Source: an uncultured Bacteroidales bacterium
GTDB lineage: Bacteria > Bacteroidota > Bacteroidia > Bacteroidales > F082
Assembly (NCBI GenBank): GCA_900315175.1
Contig: OMYA01000003.1
Span: 1-64,000, forward strand
Direction of reading: 5' to 3'
Length of the DNA: 64,000 nt
Positions 38,001-47,500 of this stretch are shown piece by piece. Numbering within the stretch: the first letter of the stretch is position 1; every line of letters begins with the position of its first letter. The notes beneath the pieces are model-generated. The model was not told where the DNA came from. It ran no database searches and saw only the letters and a list, made by a program, of their open reading frames with translations. The translations under genes and the position numbers were made by a program.

Positions 38001-39605
38001 ATTTAATATTGTTGTTCTCGTCTCATTGCAAGGATACTCTTTGTCCTCCACATAGTTCCATCGGTATGAATATTGCTCTTGTCCTTTCTGCTTTTTAAAC
38101 TTGAAATATGAGTTTAACAACGTATCTTGTTTTATGGCAGCCCTGTCATTCAGCCAATCAAACAATTTGACAAAATCATCTTCGGTTTTCAGAAACTCAC
38201 TGGTGACATCCACGTCTGTCATAAGCTTGCCAGCCACTTCTTTTTCTCTCTCAAAAATCCTCAAATTCTGTACAAACTGCCACAATCTAAATTCCTGGAA
38301 CAATGGATTCGATTTTGCTATGCACTTCACGGGATACTCGTCACCCTCTTTGTCGAAATGACTCTCGTAAGGGCAATTGCTGATGAGCGTTTTCTTGCTC
38401 TTCAGCGGACGATGATAAAAGAGGATATCGTTAATGAACAAATTGGCAAAATCCGGTTTTGCGATAACATTGCGATGTGCTTCGTTGTTGGGATATAGTT
38501 CTTCCACACAGGCTTTGTATAACGATTCGTCTTTCAATTCAGGAATCAATGATTGCTGAACCTCAAGAATACGTTTCAGCTCGTCCTTATAATACTTACG
38601 TTCCACAGTGCGTACGAGTTTGCCGATAATCTTCTGATTCGGATTTTGAAGTAGTGCATCGTAAATGTAGCAGCCAACAGTTTTATGACTATTCTCTATG
38701 TCAGCCTCCGTTTTCTTCTTCATCAAAGTCCAGTCATCCTCTTTAGGAGCGCGGAAAGAGCGTTTGATATTTCCTTCCTTGTCTCTTTTGGGAGTGCCGT
38801 CTTTCTCCAAATCTGTAGTGACAATAAACTCTTTCACTTTTCCGACCCAATCCAATGGTTCTTTGCTGGTGCGACGGTAAATCATTCCGTTTTCCAGATG
38901 AACGTTATACCAGATCTCATCGCCTTTTTTTTCATTGGTGGCTTCAACCGATACCACTTTTTGTGCGAGGAATTCGACAAGTTTGTCTTCCTGTTCCTCT
39001 TCTTCGCCACGTAATTGGTAGTAGCCGCGTTTTTGGTTAAATTGCAATAATATCCAGGCAAGTTCTTCTTTAGTAATCTTTTGCGACAGAGCTTTCTTGC
39101 GCAAATAGTAAATCGTCCAATCATAAGGGATCTTTTTACCATTTTCTATAAGTTGAGGCTGATTAGCGGCAAAATCAGCAAGCATCTCGTTGAAAGAATC
39201 ATTGAATAGAAATTCCATCTTGCCATCTGGACCTTTATACCAAGGTAATTTCGGTTCGCAATGTTTAATAAACTTTCCGTATTCATTAATTTGAGATGCA
39301 AAATGATCGGGCAGGAATCCTAATGTTTTTAATACTCGAAGCATTCTCTCACGGCGCAATAGGTTTCGCTCGTGCAAACGACGGATACTTCTATAACCCG
39401 TCCTCTCTGCTGTCTGCGAAACCGAGTTTCCTTTATCAAAATCACCGAGAATATCTGCCGACATCGGAATAATCCGACTACCAATAGCACTAATTTCCAC
39501 AGGTTTCAAGTATGTAGTTGCATCATTACGAGTTTCCTCATTTGCATTCACCACAGCCCAACCGATGCTGTTGGTTCCTAAATCAAGGCCTAATATTTTT
39601 TTCAT
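35034..39605 (-). CDS. cas9: CRISPR-associated endonuclease Cas9, subtype II-C
   Basis: 1523 aa from the ATG at 39605 (MKKILGLDLGTNSIGWAVV); an in-frame ATG 27 nt upstream is less likely. RuvC-I Asp8; the arginine-rich bridge helix RRLHERNLLRRERMLR; RuvC-II Glu737 (EIHVELGRE); HNH EIEHVIPQSRYFDDSF with His863; RuvC-III HRHHAMDAIVIA with Asp1065. All catalytic residues are intact. The length is at the large end for II-C, as in other Bacteroidota Cas9 proteins, with a big REC lobe and a long C-terminal PAM-interacting part. First gene of cas9-cas1-cas2; its promoter faces away from the tracrRNA promoter. The PAM cannot be read from the sequence. Confidence 0.98.
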
Positions 39606-39631
39606 ATGCTCACAAGTACGATTTAACACCA

Positions 39632-39639
39632 CAAAAGTA
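39632..39639 (-). promoter_or_regulatory. -7 box of the cas9-cas1-cas2 operon
   Basis: TACTTTTG on the minus strand, 26 nt upstream of the cas9 ATG, with a GTTG motif 20 nt further upstream as a possible -33 element. Confidence 0.6.
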
Positions 39640-39680
39640 AAAATTTTTCAATTAATTTACAACATTATCAAAAATAATTG

Positions 39681-39688
39681 TATTTTTG
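39681..39688 (+). promoter_or_regulatory. -7 box of the tracrRNA
   Basis: TATTTTTG followed by CAG, just before the anti-repeat. It is about 40 bp from, and divergent to, the cas9 promoter. Confidence 0.7.
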
Positions 39689-39690
39689 CA

Positions 39691-39776
39691 GTACAAATTT
39701 TGAAGCAATTCACAATAAGGATTATTCCGTTGTGAAAACATTAGGTAGCCCTCGTCCTTAACGGGGGTATTTTTTA
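39691..39776 (+). ncRNA. tracrRNA of the II-C system
   Basis: The anti-repeat at 39692-39715 (TACAAATTTTGAAGCAATTC then ACAA) is the reverse complement of the 5' half of the CRISPR repeat over 23 bp, with one unpaired T in the crRNA. It is followed by a small GGA-UUAU-UCC nexus-like stem, the segment GTTGTGAAAACATTAGGTAG, and a terminator stem CCCTCGT / ACGGGGG before TATTTTTT. It directs Cas9 loading and crRNA maturation. Ends are approximate: start inferred from the -7 box, end from the T-run. Confidence 0.9.
39749..39776 (+). terminator. Terminator of the tracrRNA
   Basis: CCCTCGT / ACGGGGG stem (one G-U pair) with loop CCTTA, followed by TATTTTTT. Confidence 0.8.
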
Positions 39777-40040
39777 TATGTGACAAACACGCCTTGTTTT
39801 TAAGTCAACTTATTTACTTTAATCAATTTATATGTATATTTTTAATATCTGTTAATAAATCACTTATCATTCCGATTTTCTCATTTTAGCACCCAAAAAA
39901 CATGTATATTATTCCGATTTTCACAATTTTCGGAATAAAATAATTAAAAAAATGGCTTAAAACGTTTTATAAGATTTATTCACTACGCCACACTGCGGTC
40001 GAAATGACAAAAAAAAATCTCCATTTCAAAAATTATTTCC
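39777..40040. other. AT-rich gap between tracrRNA and rpe
   Basis: No gene seen. ATTCCGATTTTC occurs twice (39869 and 39911) and CGGAATAAAATAATT follows. 39974-40008 holds a fragment of the REP-like element (CACACTGCGGTCGAAATGAC). Confidence 0.5.
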
Positions 40041-40048
40041 TATCTTTG
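40041..40048 (+). promoter_or_regulatory. -7 box of rpe
   Basis: TATCTTTG followed by CA, 24 nt upstream of the ATG at 40073. Confidence 0.65.
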
Positions 40049-40072
40049 CAAATCATAAAAATCATTCTAAAA

Positions 40073-40720
40073 ATGAACAAATTAATCGCTCCATCGTTGC
40101 TTTCAGCTGACTTCCTGCATCTGGCAAAGGATATCGACATGGTGAACCGCAGTCAGGCGGACTGGTTCCACTGCGACATCATGGACGGGGTGTTCGTGCC
40201 GAACATCTCTTACGGCATACCGCTCGTGCAAGCCATTAAAAAAGAAGCACTTAAGCCTCTCGACGTGCATCTCATGATTGTCGAACCCGACCGCTATTTC
40301 GAGAAGTTCCGCGACGCGGGTGCCGACATCATCACCTTCCACTACGAGGCAAGCACCCACATACATCGCAGCGTGCAGATGCTGAAATCACTGGGCGTGA
40401 AAGCCGGCGTGGTGCTCAACCCGCATACCTCAGTGACACTGTTGGAAGACATCCTCGGCGACTTGGACCTCGTTTTATTAATGTCAGTGAATCCGGGATT
40501 CGGCGGACAGAAATTCATAGAACGCACATACACCAAGATAGAAAAACTACACCAGATGATTGAAAATCAAGGACTTAAAACCATGATTGAAGTCGACGGC
40601 GGAGTGAATGTCGAGAACGCACCGAAGCTTTTCGCAGCAGGAGCCGATGTTTTGGTGGCTGGAAATGCTGTATTTAAGTCGGAGAATCCTGTGGAGGTTA
40701 TCGCCAAAATGAAAGCATGA
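40073..40720 (+). CDS. rpe: Ribulose-phosphate 3-epimerase
   Basis: 215 aa TIM barrel, start at 40073 (MNKLIAPSLLSADFLHLAKD); an earlier in-frame ATG lies before the promoter. Signatures: HCDIMDGVFVPNISYG, DVHLMIVEPDRY, LLMSVNPGFGGQKF and EVDGGVNVENA, which supply the metal-binding His/Asp residues. It interconverts ribulose-5-phosphate and xylulose-5-phosphate in the pentose phosphate pathway. A REP-like copy overlaps the stop region (40719-40745). Confidence 0.96.
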   Translation: MNKLIAPSLLSADFLHLAKDIDMVNRSQADWFHCDIMDGVFVPNISYGIPLVQAIKKEALKPLDVHLMIVEPDRYFEKFRDAGADIITFHYEASTHIHRSVQMLKSLGVKAGVVLNPHTSVTLLEDILGDLDLVLLMSVNPGFGGQKFIERTYTKIEKLHQMIENQGLKTMIEVDGGVNVENAPKLFAAGADVLVAGNAVFKSENPVEVIAKMKA

Positions 40721-40745
40721 GATTCCTCGCTGCGCTCGGAATGAC
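40719..40745. repeat. REP-like element copy
   Basis: GAGATTCCTCGCTGCGCTCG then GAATGAC, starting at the rpe stop codon. Confidence 0.7.
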
Positions 40746-40773
40746 AAATAAGGAATAACTAAATAATAATATC

Positions 40774-42237
40774 ATGAACGAAGTAGTATTAAAACTTAAA
40801 CCGGAAGGCGTTTGGAAGGAATTCCAAGGCATCATGGGCGTGCCACGTCCTTCGAAGAGAGAAGAAAAAATGGTCGCTTACCTCGAGAAATGGGCTAAAG
40901 ACCATAAGGTGGAATACAAGAAAGAGCCTTGCGGCAACATCATCATGAGCGTGCCGGCAACCAAAGGCATGGAGAACCGCCAGACCATCATCCTGCAGGC
41001 TCACATGGACATGGTGTGCGAGAAGAACGGCGACAAGGTCCACGACTTCGACAAAGACCCTATCGAGGCTGTGTTGAAAGGCGAATGGCTGCATGCCAAC
41101 GGCACCACCCTCGGTGCTGACGACGGCATCGGAGTGGCTGCGGCATTGGCAGTGATTACTGACAAAGACGTGAAACACGGTCCACTCGAGTGCATCTTCA
41201 CCGTCGACGAAGAGACAGGCCTCACCGGCGCCGAAAAACTCGACCCGAAAGACTTCAAAGGCCGTATCCTCCTCAACCTCGACTCAGAAGACGAAGGCGA
41301 GATCTTCATCGGATGCGCAGGCGGCATGGACACCATCGTCAAGATTTTCTACAAACTCGAGAACGCCCCTGAAGGCTACATCCCTTACGACGTGAAGGTC
41401 AGCGGACTCAAAGGCGGTCACTCAGGCGACGACATCAACAAGAACCTCGCCAATGCCAACAAGCTGTTAACCAGAATCTTATGGCAGGCCACCAACGACT
41501 ACGACCTCCGCATCTACGACATCCAAGGCGGTAACCTCCGCAACGCCATCGCCCGCGAGGCAACAGCAGTGGTCTTCATCCCGAAAGACTGTGCAAAGAA
41601 ATTCGAGGCAATGGTGAAGAAGTTCGAGAAGAGCTTCAAGAACGAATATCAAGTCACCGAGCCAGGCATCGCTGTGAAAGCCAAGAAATCGGAGACCACA
41701 GCCGACGTCGTAATAGACGAGATGACACAGTTCGACCTCCTGAACGGTCTCCTCACCTGCCCTCACGGCGTCATCGAGTGGTCACAGACCGTCCCGAACT
41801 TCGTGGAGACATCGACAAACCTCGCCTCAGTGAAGAAAAAAGAAGGTTATTTCTTCATCCAGACCTCACAACGCAGCTCCATCGAGTCGGCTAAGGAATA
41901 TGCAGCAGCAATGGTCGAGGCTTGCTTCAACCTCGCCAACGCAGAGGTGAAACACACCGACGGATACCCGGGCTGGACACCGAACCCTAACTCGGCAATC
42001 TGCGCCATCGCTGAGAAAGTCTATAAGAAACGCTTCGGCAAAGACCCGAAGGTGAAGGCTATCCACGCAGGTCTCGAATGCGGCCTCATCGGTGACAAGA
42101 TCGCCGGCATGGACATGATTTCATTCGGTCCGACACTCCGCGGCGTGCACTCACCTGACGAGAGAATCGAGATTAAGACAGTCCAGATGTTCTGGGATCT
42201 GCTGTGCGACATCCTGCTCGAGGCACCGAAAAAATAA
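40774..42237 (+). CDS. pepD: Aminoacyl-histidine dipeptidase (PepD, M20 family)
   Basis: 487 aa zinc peptidase. Motifs: IILQAHMDMVCEKN (first metal His/Asp), GTTLGADDGIGVAAALAV (bridging Asp), FTVDEETGLTGAEKL (catalytic Glu pair), LNLDSEDEGEIFIGCAGG, and a C-terminal GPTLRGVHSPDERIEI. It cleaves X-His and other dipeptides in the cytosol. It lies 53 nt after rpe and may be co-transcribed. Strong C-ending codon bias suggests high expression. Confidence 0.95.
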   Translation: MNEVVLKLKPEGVWKEFQGIMGVPRPSKREEKMVAYLEKWAKDHKVEYKKEPCGNIIMSVPATKGMENRQTIILQAHMDMVCEKNGDKVHDFDKDPIEAVLKGEWLHANGTTLGADDGIGVAAALAVITDKDVKHGPLECIFTVDEETGLTGAEKLDPKDFKGRILLNLDSEDEGEIFIGCAGGMDTIVKIFYKLENAPEGYIPYDVKVSGLKGGHSGDDINKNLANANKLLTRILWQATNDYDLRIYDIQGGNLRNAIAREATAVVFIPKDCAKKFEAMVKKFEKSFKNEYQVTEPGIAVKAKKSETTADVVIDEMTQFDLLNGLLTCPHGVIEWSQTVPNFVETSTNLASVKKKEGYFFIQTSQRSSIESAKEYAAAMVEACFNLANAEVKHTDGYPGWTPNPNSAICAIAEKVYKKRFGKDPKVKAIHAGLECGLIGDKIAGMDMISFGPTLRGVHSPDERIEIKTVQMFWDLLCDILLEAPKK

Positions 42238-42239
42238 CT

Positions 42240-42344
42240 CGTCATTTCGACTGAAGCGAAGCGGAATGGAGAAATCCTCTTCAAACGTTAACATTTAGAA
42301 AAGGATTTCTCGACTTCGGCTTCGCCTGCGCTCGAAATGACACC
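42240..42344. repeat. Inverted pair of REP-like elements
   Basis: 42242-42279 (GTCATTTCGACTGAAGCG to GGAGAAATCC) and 42303-42342 (GGATTTCTCGACTTCGG to CGAAATGAC) are inverted copies about 25 bp apart, able to form one long hairpin after pepD; possibly its terminator. Confidence 0.75.
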
Positions 42345-42411
42345 AACTGATAAAAAGTGGCATTTTTATGTCACTTTTTCTTTTTTTGTCGGAAATTTCA
42401 AATATTTTTTG

Positions 42412-42419
42412 TATATTTG
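42412..42419 (+). promoter_or_regulatory. -7 box of the T9SS small protein operon
   Basis: TATATTTG, 21 nt upstream of the ATG at 42441. Confidence 0.55.
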
Positions 42420-42440
42420 TCGTTTGCACATATATAGTAT

Positions 42441-42920
42441 ATGAACATTTTAACAATGAGAAAATTTTTATTAACAGCATTGATGTCAATGGTGTTTTTG
42501 TGCCCAGCATTTGCACAGGAAGTCACATTCACCATTGTGAAAACCGATGGCACATCTGCCGACCACGTAATGAGCAGCGACTCAAAAATCTACTACTCCG
42601 ACACCCAAATCTTCATTAAAAGCAATGGGGAAACGGTGTCTTACGACTTGTCTGGCCTCAGAAAAGCCTATTTCTCAACATCAGACAACGCCGACGAAAT
42701 CGAGAATCAATACCTTACAATATATCCCAATCCGGCAACAGATGTTTTAAAAATATTAAATACATCTGAATATCAATCAGTTACAATATATTCAATTGAC
42801 GGCAAAGTCATTAAGAGAATTGAAGTTTCCAATGAAGCCGACATCAACGTAAGCGATCTGAATGCCGGCATATACATAATAGGTGTAGGCAACGAGTTTT
42901 CAAAATTTATAAAAATGTAA
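42441..42920 (+). CDS. Small exported protein with type IX secretion sorting domain
   Basis: 159 aa; ATG 42456 (MRKFLLTALMSMVFLCPAFA) is an equally good start. The signal peptide ends at AFAQ. Residues about 30-85 are a small beta module (FTIVKTDGTSADHV, KIYYSDTQIFIKS, DLSGLRKAYFS). Residues about 92-159 are a type A T9SS C-terminal domain: YPNPATDVLKI, VTIYSIDGKVIKRIEV, INVSDLNAGIYIIGV and KFIKM. In Bacteroidota this domain directs passage through the outer membrane and is then removed. It starts a two-gene unit; the next gene begins 4 nt after its stop. Confidence 0.85.
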   Translation: MNILTMRKFLLTALMSMVFLCPAFAQEVTFTIVKTDGTSADHVMSSDSKIYYSDTQIFIKSNGETVSYDLSGLRKAYFSTSDNADEIENQYLTIYPNPATDVLKILNTSEYQSVTIYSIDGKVIKRIEVSNEADINVSDLNAGIYIIGVGNEFSKFIKM

Positions 42921-42923
42921 GCC

Positions 42924-45002
42924 ATGAAGAGGTTAGTTTTAGTTATATCATTGATAATCACCGGATTATCTATCAAAGCACAAGATGGCGAATACCACGT
43001 GCGTATTCATGGCCAGCAAAACAAGGGCATCATCTTAGATGCGCCTGTCTCATCAATCGACAGCATGTTTGTCAACCCGACGGCAAACAACCCGATTAAA
43101 GTGCGTACAACCGACAACTTATATTCTTTCGACTGTTCAGAGGTCGACAGTCTGACGTTCCCGTTTATTCCGACAGGTTCGGGTGACATCGTTTACATAA
43201 ATTATAATGGTACAAGTGCAGAAGTCATCAATCCCTACCCTGCCACACAAGTCATCGTGACGGTAAACGGGGCAAAGGTTTCAATCACATCGCTGGGTTC
43301 CGACAATATCACTTACGCATTGTCAGGTACAGCAAATCCGGGTCGTTTCACCATAGAGAGTGTGACAACACCGACCATCGTTTTAAATGGTGTGAGTCTT
43401 ACAAACCCTACAGGCAAGGCAATGGATTTGACATGCGACGCTGGTGTTATCCTGCAAATCGCTGACGGCACGACAAATTCGCTCAGAGACGGCACTGATA
43501 GCGACAAGAAAGCAGCTCTCATGAGCAACAGCGACTTATTGGTGCAAGGCAACGGCACACTTAACGTCACAAGTTTTGTCAAACATCCGATAAAAGTAAA
43601 AGGAATTTGCACCATCAACTCGGGTAACTTTGTGATTACCAGCGACGTAACCGATGTCAACGGTCTCTCAGCCGACAGCACCTTGGTCATCAACGGAGGT
43701 TCGTTCAACATTACCATGAACGGCGATATCTCAAAAGGAATCAAATGCGACAACAACATGACTGTCAACGGTGGTGATTTCACCATAGTGGCAGCGGGCA
43801 ACACAGTATTGAAAACCGTTAACAATCAGAATGTTCCGTCATATTGTACAGCAATAAAATGCGACAACGACATCAATATCAATGGTGGCACGTTCAACAT
43901 CACATTACCCACCAGCAACCAAGGCGGAAAGTCAATCAGTGTTGATGGAAACATCGCCATAACCGGCGGCACTTTCGACATCCTCACACAAGGAGACGGT
44001 GCAGCTTACACCGTCACTGGAAGCACCAAAGACTCCTACACCTCGTCATGCCTGAAATGTGACGGCAACATGGAGATTCTGGGCGGTAACTTCCTTCTGA
44101 GAAGCACCGGGGCAGGCGGCAAGGGCATCGACTCTGGCGGCACCATGAAAATCGGTCTGGAGAACGCCAGCAACGACGACCTTATCCTCAATGTCACGAC
44201 AAGTGGCGAGCGCATCACCGTGGAAGCCGGCAGCGGCGGCGGATGGTGGCCGGGCGGTGAAGGCGAATACGCCAACCCGAAGGCTATCAAAGCGGACAGC
44301 AATATGACAATCAACAGCGGAAACATCACAGTCAACTGCACACAGACGCAGAACGAAGGCGGCGACTGCATAGAAAGCAATGCTGTTTTAACCATCAACG
44401 GGGGAAACATCGAGGCTTATTCAAAGAAAGATGACGCTATCAACGCAGCAAGCCAACTCATCCTCAACGGCGGGACATATTACGCTCACAGCGATGCCAA
44501 TGACGGCACCGACTGCAACGGAACGATGCATATCAACGGAGGATTCTTCATCTCCAACGGCTCACGTTCGCCTGAAGAAGGTTTTGACTGCGACAACAAC
44601 CAGTTTAAAATCACTGGAGGCACAGCCATCGGCACAGGTGGCGGCACCAGCGACCCTACAGCAAGCGTCTGCACCCAGCCGAGCATGAAAATCAACACAC
44701 AACATGGATATGCCATCCAGATTCTCAAGTCGGACGGCACGGTTGTCTGCACCTACCAATGCCCGACATTCACCGGCGGTGGCGGCGGTCCCGGCGGAGG
44801 CAACAGCATGGTGATGCTATTCACCGACCCGCAGCTCCAACAAGGTCAGACATATACGATAAAATATAACGGAACCATCAGCGGAGGCACCGAATGGAAC
44901 GGATACTATACCGGAAACGTGACATACAGCGGCGGCCAAAGCACCACGGCAACGCTCAACTCAATGTACACAACAGTAAATGCCGGAGGCAACGGATGGT
45001 GA
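42924..45002 (+). CDS. Secreted Cthe_2159-like beta-helix (carbohydrate-binding) protein
   Basis: 692 aa. Signal peptide to about residue 19 (IKAQ). Residues 25-80 form a small module (KGIILDAPVSSIDSMFV, NLYSFDCSEVDSLTF) resembling the N-terminal part of the preceding protein. Residues about 90-600 repeat 'INGG.F.I' turns (VINGGSFNITMNGD, TVNGGDFTIVAAG, NINGGTFNITLPT, TINGGNIEAYSK), a right-handed beta-helix like the Cthe_2159 family, members of which bind polysaccharides such as cellulose or pectin. A Gly-rich linker (GGGGGPGGG) and a final beta domain follow. There is no T9SS domain of its own. Role inferred: surface or periplasmic glycan binding. Confidence 0.82.
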   Translation: MKRLVLVISLIITGLSIKAQDGEYHVRIHGQQNKGIILDAPVSSIDSMFVNPTANNPIKVRTTDNLYSFDCSEVDSLTFPFIPTGSGDIVYINYNGTSAEVINPYPATQVIVTVNGAKVSITSLGSDNITYALSGTANPGRFTIESVTTPTIVLNGVSLTNPTGKAMDLTCDAGVILQIADGTTNSLRDGTDSDKKAALMSNSDLLVQGNGTLNVTSFVKHPIKVKGICTINSGNFVITSDVTDVNGLSADSTLVINGGSFNITMNGDISKGIKCDNNMTVNGGDFTIVAAGNTVLKTVNNQNVPSYCTAIKCDNDININGGTFNITLPTSNQGGKSISVDGNIAITGGTFDILTQGDGAAYTVTGSTKDSYTSSCLKCDGNMEILGGNFLLRSTGAGGKGIDSGGTMKIGLENASNDDLILNVTTSGERITVEAGSGGGWWPGGEGEYANPKAIKADSNMTINSGNITVNCTQTQNEGGDCIESNAVLTINGGNIEAYSKKDDAINAASQLILNGGTYYAHSDANDGTDCNGTMHINGGFFISNGSRSPEEGFDCDNNQFKITGGTAIGTGGGTSDPTASVCTQPSMKINTQHGYAIQILKSDGTVVCTYQCPTFTGGGGGPGGGNSMVMLFTDPQLQQGQTYTIKYNGTISGGTEWNGYYTGNVTYSGGQSTTATLNSMYTTVNAGGNGW

Positions 45003-45005
45003 TTT

Positions 45006-45086
45006 TAGTTAAAAGTTAAAAGAGAAAAGAGAGAGCAAATCGATAAAAACCGGTTCGCCCCCTCTTTTAACCTTTAACTATAATCT
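45006..45086. repeat. GTTAAAAG word-repeat hairpin
   Basis: AGTTAAAAGTTAAAAGAG on the left and CTCTTTTAACCTTTAACT on the right pair around an AACCGGTT-containing tip. Lies between convergent genes. Confidence 0.65.
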
Positions 45087-45087
45087 T

Positions 45088-46383
45088 TTAACCAATAACT
45101 TCTCCGTAGCAATCGAAATAATCGGCTTGAGTAATCTTGACATTGACGAAAGAGCCGATTTCTATTTTATTGTCTTTCATCGAGATAAGCACCTCGTCGT
45201 CGACTTCAGGAGAGTCGTATTGGGTGCGGCCGACATAATAGCCGCCTTCGGTGCGGTCGATGAGCACTTTTTCAGTCCTTCCAAGACGTTTGGAATTGAT
45301 TTCCAATGAGATATCCTGCTGCACATCCATAAATTTATCGACGCGCGCCTTCTTGACATCTTCCGGAACGTCGTCTTCGAGTTCGTAGGCAGGTGTCCCC
45401 TCTTCAGCCGAGTATGCAAACACGCCGGCGCGCTCGAAACGCATCTCCTTGATAAAATCAATCAATTCATTGAATTGCTCCTCCGTCTCGCCAGGAAATC
45501 CCACGATAAACGTGCTTCTGAACGCGATATCAGGAACGTAGGAACGCACTTTCTTTACAAATTCAATTGTTTGCTCGCGGGTCACGCCACGGCGCATAGC
45601 CTTCAAAATAGGCGTGCTGATATGCTGCAACGGCAAATCGATGTAATGGCAAATCTTAGGGTTGTCGCGCATCAACTCAAGCAACTCCACCGGAAATCCC
45701 AGCGGATAGCCGTAATGCAAACGAATCCACTCGATGCCGTCAACTTCTGTCAACTTCTGAACCAGCTCAACAATATGCGACTTCCCATCAATGTCGTAGC
45801 CGTAATATGTGAGGTCTTGTGCAATGAGAATAAGTTCTTTAACACCTTTCTTTGCTAGATTTTCAGCCTCTTTCACGAGATTTTCCATCGGCACTGACTT
45901 ATGGTCACCGCGAATGAGCGGAATCGCACAGAATGCGCAATGACGGTTGCAGCCCTCAGAAATCTTCAGATATGCGTAATGCGACGGTGTTGAAAGCACT
46001 CGTTCGCAGCAATATTCAGCATGAAAATCTGATTTCAAGATGTCTGCGGCAACATGTTGAACCGGCTCCACCCCAAAGAAAGCGTCCACCTCGTGAATCT
46101 CCTTGCTGAGTTCTTTCTTGTAACGCTCAGAGAGGCAGCCCATCACATAAAGTTTCTTGATTTTGTTTGCTTTACGCAGCTCGGCATATTCCAAAATCGT
46201 GTCAATAGACTCCTCTTTGGCATCGCCGATGAAGCCGCAGGTGTTGATTATCACCACGTCGGATTTCTCATCCGAGTCGTGGACGATTTTATATGTGTTG
46301 TTCAGCAATGCTGCCAGATGCTCCGAGTCGACTTTGTTTTTGGAGCAACCTAAAGTTACAATATTTAGTACTTGTTTCTTCAT
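45088..46383 (-). CDS. rimO: Ribosomal protein S12 methylthiotransferase RimO
   Basis: 431 aa radical SAM enzyme. The N-terminal UPF0004 domain has three cysteines (LGCSKNKVDSE, INTCGFIG, VMGCLSERY) for one iron-sulfur cluster. The radical SAM motif is GCNRHCAFCAIPLIRG. A C-terminal TRAM domain ends the protein. It adds a methylthio group to the conserved aspartate of S12. It lies 146 nt downstream of ftsY on the same strand, with an inverted pair of REP-like elements in between and no clear promoter of its own, so it may be co-transcribed with ftsY. Confidence 0.95.
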   Translation of the reverse strand: MKKQVLNIVTLGCSKNKVDSEHLAALLNNTYKIVHDSDEKSDVVIINTCGFIGDAKEESIDTILEYAELRKANKIKKLYVMGCLSERYKKELSKEIHEVDAFFGVEPVQHVAADILKSDFHAEYCCERVLSTPSHYAYLKISEGCNRHCAFCAIPLIRGDHKSVPMENLVKEAENLAKKGVKELILIAQDLTYYGYDIDGKSHIVELVQKLTEVDGIEWIRLHYGYPLGFPVELLELMRDNPKICHYIDLPLQHISTPILKAMRRGVTREQTIEFVKKVRSYVPDIAFRSTFIVGFPGETEEQFNELIDFIKEMRFERAGVFAYSAEEGTPAYELEDDVPEDVKKARVDKFMDVQQDISLEINSKRLGRTEKVLIDRTEGGYYVGRTQYDSPEVDDEVLISMKDNKIEIGSFVNVKITQADYFDCYGEVIG

Positions 46384-46396
46384 ATGTATATATTTG

Positions 46397-46516
46397 TCAT
46401 TTCGACAGAAGTGGAATGAAATGGAACGGAATATAGAAATCCTTGTTAAACGAAATCATTCAATTGTTTTCGATAAAAAAGGATTTCTCGACTTCACGTC
46501 GTTACGCTCGAAATGA
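46397..46516. repeat. Inverted pair of REP-like elements
   Basis: GTCATTTCGACAGAAGTGG to AGAAATCC (46397-46443) and GGATTTCTCGACTTCACG to CGAAATGAC (46481-46516), facing each other between ftsY and rimO. Confidence 0.75.
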
Positions 46517-46529
46517 CACCTTGGCTCCT

Positions 46530-47486
46530 TTACTTAAACAATGAATCCACGAATTCGTTTCTGTCGAAGATTTGAAGGTTCTCCATCTTCTCTCCCACTC
46601 CGATGTATTTCACCGGGATCTTGAACTGGTCGGAGATGCCGATGACCACGCCGCCTTTGGCTGTGCCGTCCAACTTGGTGAGTGCTAATGCGTTGACCTC
46701 TGTCGCAGCGATAAACTGGCGAGCCTGTTCGATGGCATTCTGTCCTGTTGATGCGTCCAAAACGAGCAGTACCTCATGCGGTGCGTCAGGGATGACTTTC
46801 TGGCACACTTTCTTAATCTTCGAAAGCTCGTTCATCAAGCCGATTTTGTTGTGCAGACGGCCTGCTGTGTCGATCAGGACGACGTCAATATCTTGTGCCA
46901 CAGCCGATTTCACTGTGTCGAAAGCGACAGAAGCCGGGTCAGCGCCCATGCCTTGCGTCACGATTGGCACGCCAACACGGTCAGCCCAAATCTTGAGCTG
47001 GTCGACAGCGGCTGCGCGGAATGTGTCGGAAGCGCCGAGCATCACCTTCTTGCCTGCCATCTTGAAGTTGTAAGCGAGCTTGCCGATGGTGGTGGTCTTT
47101 CCCACGCCGTTCACGCCCACGACCATGATGACGTATGGTTTCTTATCCTCCGGAAGGTCGAAGTTGCTGCCGTCGCCAGAGTTGTTCTCCTGCAACAACG
47201 CCGCGATTTCTTCCTTCAGTATCATATTCAACTCGCTGGTTCCCAGATATTTATCACGTGCCACACGTTTCTGGATGCGGTCGATGATCTTCAAAGTGGT
47301 ATCAACTCCAACATCCGACGTCACCAAAATCTCCTCAAGGTTATCCAAGACCTCGTCATCGACAGTCGATTTTCCTATTATCGCCTTCGAGATGCGGTCA
47401 AACACGCTGGTGCGGGTCTTCTCCAGACCTTTGTTCAGGTCTTCTTTAGCTTCCTTGTCTCTTTTGAAAAACGAAAAAATTCCCAT
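46530..47486 (-). CDS. ftsY: Signal recognition particle receptor FtsY
   Basis: 318 aa. NG-domain GTPase: helical N part (KTRTSVFDRISKAIIGKSTVDD), P-loop GVNGVGKTTTIGKLA, DTFRAAAVDQL, DTAGRLHNK, TKLDGTAKGG. It docks the SRP-ribosome complex at the inner membrane. The acidic A-domain of E. coli FtsY is missing, as in many Bacteroidota. It has its own -7 box. Confidence 0.97.
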   Translation of the reverse strand: MGIFSFFKRDKEAKEDLNKGLEKTRTSVFDRISKAIIGKSTVDDEVLDNLEEILVTSDVGVDTTLKIIDRIQKRVARDKYLGTSELNMILKEEIAALLQENNSGDGSNFDLPEDKKPYVIMVVGVNGVGKTTTIGKLAYNFKMAGKKVMLGASDTFRAAAVDQLKIWADRVGVPIVTQGMGADPASVAFDTVKSAVAQDIDVVLIDTAGRLHNKIGLMNELSKIKKVCQKVIPDAPHEVLLVLDASTGQNAIEQARQFIAATEVNALALTKLDGTAKGGVVIGISDQFKIPVKYIGVGEKMENLQIFDRNEFVDSLFK

Positions 47487-47500
47487 GACAAACTTTTTTG

